In this document: in pieces, positions 45,573-64,000 of the stretch | Layout: every line of letters starts with the position of its first letter | Numbering within the stretch: position 1 is the first letter of the stretch | Assembly: GCA_022316685.1 (NCBI GenBank) | Contig: JAKJHU010000611.1 | Location: 62,001-126,000, forward strand | Length of the DNA stretch: 64,000 nt | Direction: 5' to 3' | From: Progne subis subis | Lineage: Eukaryota > Chordata > Aves > Passeriformes > Hirundinidae | Notes under the pieces: generated by a model | Seen by the model: only the letters and a program-made list of their open reading frames with translations | The model's database searches: none | What the model was told of the DNA's origin: nothing | Made by a program: the position numbers and the translations under genes

Positions 45573-48500
45573 CTGCATGTGTTGCTTCCCAGAGATCCAG
45601 TGCCATCTGAAAGGCCTGGGCGACAGTCAGAGTCACAGCCTGGGCCTGTGTACATGAAAGAGAGGGAATGCCTGCTTCCACCTGGGCCCTCAATCCAGGA
45701 TAACCCCACTGCCATGAAATCTGAGACTCTCCAGCATCCCCTGCTGCCTTTCTCTGCAGAACACACAGATGGAAGGCCAAGGCTCAGTTCTGTGTCTGTC
45801 TGCCCCTGGAGGCCAGCCACCCCCACGAGCAGACTCTCAGGAGCTGCGACAGGAAATCCTCAGGAGCTGGGACAGGAAATCCCCCTTTGCTCACTCCCTG
45901 CCTCTGCAGCACATGAGCACACCTTCTCCCTGGCTCCAAATCCAGCTGAGCATCGCAGAGGTAACGGCCTTCTCTCGCTGAACAGAAAAAAAACAGGCCC
46001 TTGCTCCCACCCATACCTCACGGAGCCAAGAGCAGAAGGCAAGTGCTTACAATCTTCTTCTTGGGTGAGAGGAAGGCATGGCATTCCAGTGCCCCACTCT
46101 CCTGGCTCTGGGCAACATAAGCGAAGACTTTGTTCTGAAGCTTGTCTGTTGTGCAGTAGGAGATCCTGTGGGCAGAGAGGAGCTGTCAGGACAATCTGGG
46201 ACCCCAGCACGGGACTTCTGCTGCACTCCCAGCACATCAGCAAGCGCTGCTGACAACCTGAGGCTTTCACCTGCCTGAGCTGACCAGGCAGCCCAAACCC
46301 CCAGCAAGGGCCAGAGGCTCCCTGGTACCTGCAGGAGGTAAGAGATTACGGCATCCACAGGCACTCCCTCCCGTGCCATCCCAGAGTACCCTGTAGTTTT
46401 CTGATGGCAAGCCCAACCCAGGGTGTGAACTCAAGCATTGGGACAAGAGGAGCACAGAGGGGTGGGTGATTTTTTGGGTGGGTGATTGCCTCCAAGGACA
46501 CAGCTGAAGGCCAGGCAAAGGGATGGTCTGACCTGGCACATCAGCTCTGGTGCTGAGACCTACATTTTGCAGCAAAGAGATGTCTTGTCTCTGCTTCCCA
46601 TCTAGCCACCACTGCACAGTTACTGCCTTCACATCCAGCACCCACAGACACCCTGTCGGGGGGCTTCTCTAACATTTAGGTGGTTTTAGGGTCTTTTTCC
46701 TCTCTGCATAGCTTTGAGCTAAGCTGAAGGAAGAGACGGAGTCTTCAGGTTTAGTTTTTTCAAGGTTGCATTTTTCGTTTATTGTTTCTTATCTTACAAA
46801 TTTCTCACAGTCCAACGAGATGTTTGCAGCTGCATGGACTTCTCACGTCTCCCCCTGAGCTGGGCTGTCTTTAATCTTTTATACTAATTACTACGTGTTC
46901 GTTATTTACTATTTCTTACCAATGTCTATCACTATTACTAAAAAGGTCATCTCTACACTGACCCAATCCTCACAAACTACTTTGTGCCAACGTCACTGCA
47001 GAAATGGAGTGAGGGAAGGAGAAGGAAGAAGGAGACAACGCCCCAGATTCTCCATTTTGTCCCCATTCACTCCAATGCTATGAACCTAAAATTACAGTTT
47101 TTTCACTCTATGATAAACTAAAACTACTATTTTTCACACTCCGTAGCCTGCAAACCCCCTCTCAGTTTAAGAAGTTTTTCCCATAGAATGAGATCAAAGC
47201 CAGTGTCTCTCTGAGCTCTGGGCTGGGGTCTCAGAGCCCCCTGCCCAAGTCCTTAACCCTCCAGGGCAACCAAAGGAATGCCCTGGACTCCAACAACACC
47301 CAACCCAGCCAAAGGACAAGTGGCAGCAGGAGAAATCAACATCAGCCCTCACAGCAACTGCCTTTAGCCTGCCCGAGTAAGCTGTGATTTCTGGCATCCT
47401 GCAGCCAGAAGGAAGGTTCCACGGCAGTGGAGACAGACATGCAGTCCCATCCTAACTGTGGGGCTTTCCAATCATGAGCCTCAAAATCCTGCTGAATGTC
47501 AGAAGGGACAAGCAGGGCACAGGAGATGATGGATGGGCCATCCAGGACCCTGCCTACACTCAGCCTCAGGCAGTGCTGGGAGCACAGCAGAGGGCACAGG
47601 CCTCAGGGAGCCAAGGGAAGACTTAAGCTTGAAGGTACTACAGACAGAAGGCCCAGCCCTCCCTGGCTGCTCAAATTCCCATGAGTCCTCAGCTGGCTGC
47701 TGGAGAACACCCAGCCCAAACCCATGACATGCTCACCTGTAGATGGAGATGTTCTCCACCATCTCCTTAGTGTCTGCATCCTGCAGTGAGATGCCCCTTG
47801 GAGACACTGTCAGAATCACCTTCTGAAACTTGCGAGCTCCAACCTGTGCCTGGCAGTGGAAAAACACCAGCAATCTCTGCAAACGTGGCAAAGATTTTAA
47901 TCTCACCCCCTTGCTGGAAGGAGCCCCATAGACTCTGTACAATATCACTCACATGGATACTTACTGCAGAGGCTCCTGCTCTAGGGATGGGACAGCAGAG
48001 TCTGGCAGTCAGCCATGCCCTGCACATAACACTCTTCAAATCCTGTTCACACTACTGTTCACACACAGAGGAAGGGACAGACCCCACCTCTCCCAGTACT
48101 TCACCCTCCTCTCCATGCTGGGCAGGCTCAGTTCTGCGCCCAGCCAGATTCAGGTGTGGGAGCAAGTGGCTGGGGCTGTCCTGCAGGAAGACAGCTTTTC
48201 CACAGCACACAGGCAGACACCAGTAGCCTCCTGCACACCACCCTCCTCTTGGGAAGGGCACAGACCCTCACTGGAGTTCAGGGTTAGGACACAGGCACTT
48301 CCCGGAGTGCAGGGGCAGGGCTCTGACCCCAGCACACCAGGGCCCCAGGACTGGGTCTCACCGTGGCCACGATCCTGCGGATGGCAGCAGCAGCCATGTC
48401 TTCTCCTTTAGGTTTTTCTACCAGCGTCATGCCCAGATACTTGAGGGTAAAGCACATCCCCTCTAGCAGTGGCTCCTGCATATCAGCCCAGCTCTCAGGA

Positions 48501-50173
48501 AGCTCTGCAAAGACAGAAGCCTTTAGAAGCCGTGTGCCAGCAGCCACACAACTAGTCCTGTCAGAGCCAACCCACCCATGGCTTCCAGGAGCAGTGTTGC
48601 TCCCTGCCCCCAGCAGGACACTCTCCTGGCTCTGTGACACTCTCATAAGAGGAAAAGAAGAAGTGGCCAGTTCACCCTTGAAGCTTTAGTCATCTAGCCC
48701 TGGAAGTCCAGGCTCTGTCAGCACAGACAGACAGTTCCTGCACATGTTCAAAGGGCTGAGGATGCTGCAGTCCTCATTGCTGTTTGCAAAAACCTTGCAT
48801 TCCTGGATCTCATCTGTTTCATTACAAAATGTTCTCTGCAGTGCATTCATTTAAGCCACCCGAACTGCTGGCACACCTGAAGAGCAGTAGCATCCACTGC
48901 CACCGCAAATCAAAATCCCCACATTGGACCAGTGTAAGCAAAGCCAAACCCCTTGGAATCTCATCTGCAGCAGCAGGCTGCCAGGGCAGGGGCAGCTTAG
49001 TCAGCACTTGTGATCCAAGCTCCGGTGACTGGGAAGCAACTGCACCACAGAGATGCTTGATTAAGAAAGAGATGGGAATTGCCAAGGTATGTACTGTTCA
49101 CACTAAGCTAATACTAAGAGGTTATTTTCACCTCTTCCCTGGGATTTGCTCCCTGAGCAATACTGGCACACTTGCAGAAGGGTCCAACTCATAATTGGAA
49201 TCATCTAAACCCACAGGGAAATCAGGAGACCTTATTTGCACAGCATACTCTTGTACAAGTGACAGCTAATCAGGGAGGCTGCCTGGTGCCATGCAGGCAC
49301 CAGTAACCTCCACCCTGGGCAATAGAACCCTGTGTCACTCCAAACTCTGAGGTCCATGTATACCAGGGCTGCCAGGGCAAGTGCTGCTGCTCCAGCAGAG
49401 CCTTGAGCAGCTCACTGACAACAGCGAGATGTGGCCCTCCTGTGCCACATGGTGCCTGCGGGGGTCATGGAATCGTGGAGTGGTTTGGGTGGGAAAGGAC
49501 GTTAAAGCTCATCCAGTTTCACTCCCACAGGCAAGGACACCTTCCACTAGACCAGGTTGCTCCAAGCCCCCTCCAGCCTAGCCTTGAACATTTCCAGGGA
49601 TGTGTCCACGGGTCGATCCCGGATCCTGCCGGGCCGCAGACATCACGGGCTGGCCTGGCACACTGGCAGAGGACCAGGCGCGGCAGCCCGACGGACCCAA
49701 AGCCCGCGGAGACCGGGGAGGTCCCCGGTGCAGTCCAGCGTGTTCCAGGGCCTGGCACGGCCGCCCAGGCCCGTCAGCCCTCTGGAGCGGGCGGCCTCGA
49801 TTCAAAAGTGGGGCAGGAGGCGACAGCCCGGGGAGCGGGGCAGGGAGGGCTCGGCGAGAAGCTGCAGCGCTGCGGTGCCCAGCGGCCGGCAATGCCCCCT
49901 TCGGCCCGACCCCCTCGCCTCCCCTAACTCGGACACCCCTACGGTCGCTCCCTCCCCCTTCCAGTCTCCAGGTCCCTCAGACTGCCCTGCAGCAGGCAGC
50001 GGCCGTATTCCGAGCCCGACTGGGCCGAGCTGCGGGTCCCCGCCCGGAGCGATGCCCGGCCCCGACCCCCGCATCCGTCCGCACTCACTGCGCCGCCGGC
50101 GGAGACCCAGGCCGTGCCGGGCGAGGCGCGGGCTCCGCAGCACGGCGCGCCCCGCCGCACGCAGCGCCTCCAT
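45573..50173 (-). CDS. LDLRAP1-like (ARH-family) PTB-domain adaptor, first five exons
   Basis: Cytoplasmic PTB/PID adaptor, by homology binding NPxY signals of LDL-receptor-family tails for clathrin endocytosis. Minus-strand exons: 50173-50089 (start), 48504-48362, 47849-47737, 46165-46051, 45645-45573; GT/AG throughout with matching phases (1, 0, 2, 0, 1), giving 176 codons plus one base. The N-terminus MEALRAAGRAVLRSPRLARH parallels MDALKSAGRALIRSPSLAK of LDLRAP1. The PTB domain spans about residues 42-172: EGMCFTLKYLGMTLVE, RRIVATA-like strand, KVILTVSPRGISL, NISIYRISYCTTD, FAYVAQSQ, ECHAFLSPKKK and AQAVTLTVAQAFQMALDLWE, all family hallmarks with no stop or frameshift. It is head-to-head with IFT172. 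The locus does not match human LDLRAP1 (1p36), so I regard it as a paralogue rather than LDLRAP1 itself. The C-terminal tail is unresolved. Confidence 0.88.
45836..45884. repeat. Short tandem duplication
   Basis: A unit of 'aggagctgsgacaggaaatc' type occurs twice back-to-back, differing at one base, inside intron 4 of the LDLRAP1-like gene. Confidence 0.7.
46653..47260 (+). mobile_element. ERVK-type solo LTR in an intron of the LDLRAP1-like gene
   Basis: I recognise an avian LTR family common in songbirds. It has a 'gctaagctgaaggaagagac' early part, 'ggttgcatttttcgtttatt' with an adjacent 'gtttcttatcttacaaattt', an internal AT-rich 'actaattactacgtgttcgt' stretch, and 'tttgtgccaacgtcactgca' followed by a GGAG-rich part. 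It ends in 'gtagcctgcaaac' and 'gaatgagatcaaagccagtg' segments. No viral coding sequence is attached. It lies between exons 3 and 4. Orientation is given as I recall the family read and is not certain. Confidence 0.75.
49466..49605 (-). mobile_element. CR1 3'-end fragment next to the promoter island
   Basis: Antisense CR1 3' end from 'catggaatcgtggagtggtt' through 'ccactagaccaggttgctcc' to 'gaacatttccagggatgt'. It is in intron 1 of the LDLRAP1-like gene, abutting the CpG island. Confidence 0.92.
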
Positions 50174-50266
50174 AGCGGAGCCGGGATCAAGCCGAGCCCT
50201 GCCGGTGTGGCGGGGGGGTCGTTCCCGCGGGCTCCACGCACTCGCGTCAGCGGCGAAGGCGACGAG

Positions 50267-50280
50267 GTCGCCGCGGCAAC
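50267..50280 (+). promoter_or_regulatory. RFX X-box
   Basis: GTCGCC-GC-GGCAAC matches the RFX consensus GTNRCC N(0-3) RGYAAC at every position. It lies 109 bp upstream of the IFT172 start codon and 94 bp upstream of the opposing start. RFX factors drive ciliary genes, including intraflagellar transport genes, from X-boxes close to the start site. Binding itself is inferred. Confidence 0.8.
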
Positions 50281-50388
50281 GGGGGCGGGGCGAGACGGGC
50301 GCGGTAGCGGCGGCGGAGCGGGGCCCGTGGGACCATCCCGGTCCCGTGGGGCCATCCGGGCACGGGCCCGGCCCCGGCGTAGGGCGCG

Positions 50389-62658
<12,270 letters not shown>

Positions 62659-62979
62659 GTGAGACGGGCATCTCAGGCCATGTGGCAGGATGGCGTGTGT
62701 GGGTAGAGGTAGAGAGAGAGACATGCCTGAATGGAGGGAGGGAGGTGAGAAACACATCTGAAATTCTCCTGATTTTTTGCTTACTGTTCCTTTGAGGAAG
62801 TTTGACTATGTCCAGATTGCATGAGCTGGCAGTGTTGCATTCTTAAGTCATAGCTAATGCTGAACTGAGTTACTTGACATCTTGCTTCATCTCATCACAC
62901 CTGAAAATGAAAATCATAGGTTCTTCTGCAGTATGGTATTCAAAATGTCATGTTAGTCAGGTGATGCCCCAGTGACTGG

Positions 62980-64000
62980 AAGAGGGAAAACATTGTACCC
63001 ATCTTTAAAAAGAGTAGGAAGGAGGACTCTGGGAACTACTGACCTCGTAGCCTCACCTCTGGGGCTTGGAGGATCATGGAACCGATCCCCCTAGAAGCAG
63101 TGCAAAGGCAGATGGGGAACGGGAAGGTGATTCAGGACAACCAGGGGAGAAAATTCAAGACAACCAGCATGGCTTCACCAACAGCAAGTCCTGCCTGACA
63201 AACCCCATGGCCTTCTCTGATGGAGAGACTCCATCAGTGAACAAGGGAGGGGCTACGGATGTCATTTATCTAGATGTCTGTAAAGCCTTTCACACAGTCT
63301 CCCACAGCATCCTTCTCTCTAAACAGGAGAGAGATGGATTTGATAGTGGATTGTTTGCTTTTGCTGGATAAGAAATTGGGGGACATCTGTGACAAGTAGT
63401 GCCCCTCAGGGGTCTGTATTGGGACAGTGTTATTTTATATTTTCATGGATGATACAGATGAAGGGATTGAGTACACCCTCAGTTTGCAGATGACACCAAG
63501 CTGGGGGTGGAATGACACACCTGAAGGACAGGGACATCCAGAGGAACCTGGACAAGCTCCAGAGCTGCACCCATGGGAATCTCATGAGATGTAACAAGGC
63601 CAAGGATAAGCTGTGTGCTGAACCAATCCCACAGTGAGGGCAGCAGGGGAGGGTGGGTTTTGTTCCTCTGCCCTCTCTTTAGGTGACACCCTGTCTGCTG
63701 TGCTGCTTCCAGCTGCAGGGTCCCAGCACAGGACCAACATGAAGCTGCTGGAGCAAATCCAGAGGCCACAAAGATGATCAGAGGCCTGGAACACCTCTTC
63801 TATGAGGAAAGGCTGAAAGAATTTGGGTTGTTCATCCTGGAGAAGGCTCCAGGAAGATCTTGGAGTCCCTTCCAGTACCTAAAAGGCCTCCAAAAGAGCT
63901 GGAGAAGGGCTTTGGAAAAGAGCCTGGAGTGAAAGGATAAGGGGGAATGGCTTCCCACTGCCAAAGGGCAGGGTTAGATGGCATGTTGGGGAGAAATTCT
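62980..64000 (+). mobile_element. CR1 retrotransposon, RT domain to 3' region, cut by window edge
   Basis: Sense CR1 in the IFT172 intron after 62658. The RT region is readable in pieces: '[12 protein letters not shown]' near 63169, a [18 protein letters not shown] segment at about 63259-63315, and 'VLYFHG'-type sequence near 63430. The 3' region follows with 'gaaaggctgaaagaatttgg'. Frameshifts and stops show it is dead. The 3' end lies beyond 64000. Confidence 0.92.

Noticed and set aside
45414..46253. A 279-codon plus-strand open frame
   Set aside because: It lies antisense across exons 4 and 5 of the LDLRAP1-like gene, has no recognisable domain and reads through clear minus-strand splice sites.

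Overview
This window is nuclear DNA from a bird. Its genes are split into many short exons with GT/AG junctions. The introns and spacers carry CR1 retrotransposon fragments in both orientations, and there are several solo LTR-like blocks of the kind common in neoavian and songbird genomes. I infer a passerine or close relative. The species cannot be fixed from the sequence. All exon models below were built by hand by matching reading frame, splice sites and codon phase, and by recalling the family proteins. No alignment was run.

Layout. About 0.7-16.6 kb: ZNF512 on the plus strand, 13 coding exons seen, first exon missing; its introns hold CR1 and two LTR-like blocks. 16.6-18.6 kb: its probable 3' UTR. 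18.6-29.1 kb: an 11 kb spacer with CR1 fragments, a solo LTR and no gene I can support. 29.0-40.7 kb: FNDC4 on the plus strand, complete, six exons with a CpG-island promoter and a 5.8 kb first intron. 42.4-50.2 kb: a gene on the minus strand whose PTB domain closely resembles LDLRAP1 (ARH); its C-terminal tail is unresolved. 50.4-64 kb: the 5' part of IFT172 on the plus strand, 15 exons, about 508 codons of the N-terminal WD40 region, running off the right edge.

The LDLRAP1-like gene and IFT172 are head-to-head, with start codons about 215 bp apart inside one CpG island. A sequence matching the RFX X-box consensus lies between them, which fits the ciliary role of IFT172 and suggests shared control. 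FNDC4 and the LDLRAP1-like gene are tail-to-tail.

Points of most interest: an LDLRAP1 paralogue at a locus that lacks it in human; the X-box in the shared promoter; two one-base deletions in IFT172 exons 2 and 3 that phase arithmetic exposes as probable assembly errors; an FNDC4 cytoplasmic tail that looks like FNDC5; and a ZNF512/FNDC4 arrangement that differs from human, with no GCKR seen between them.
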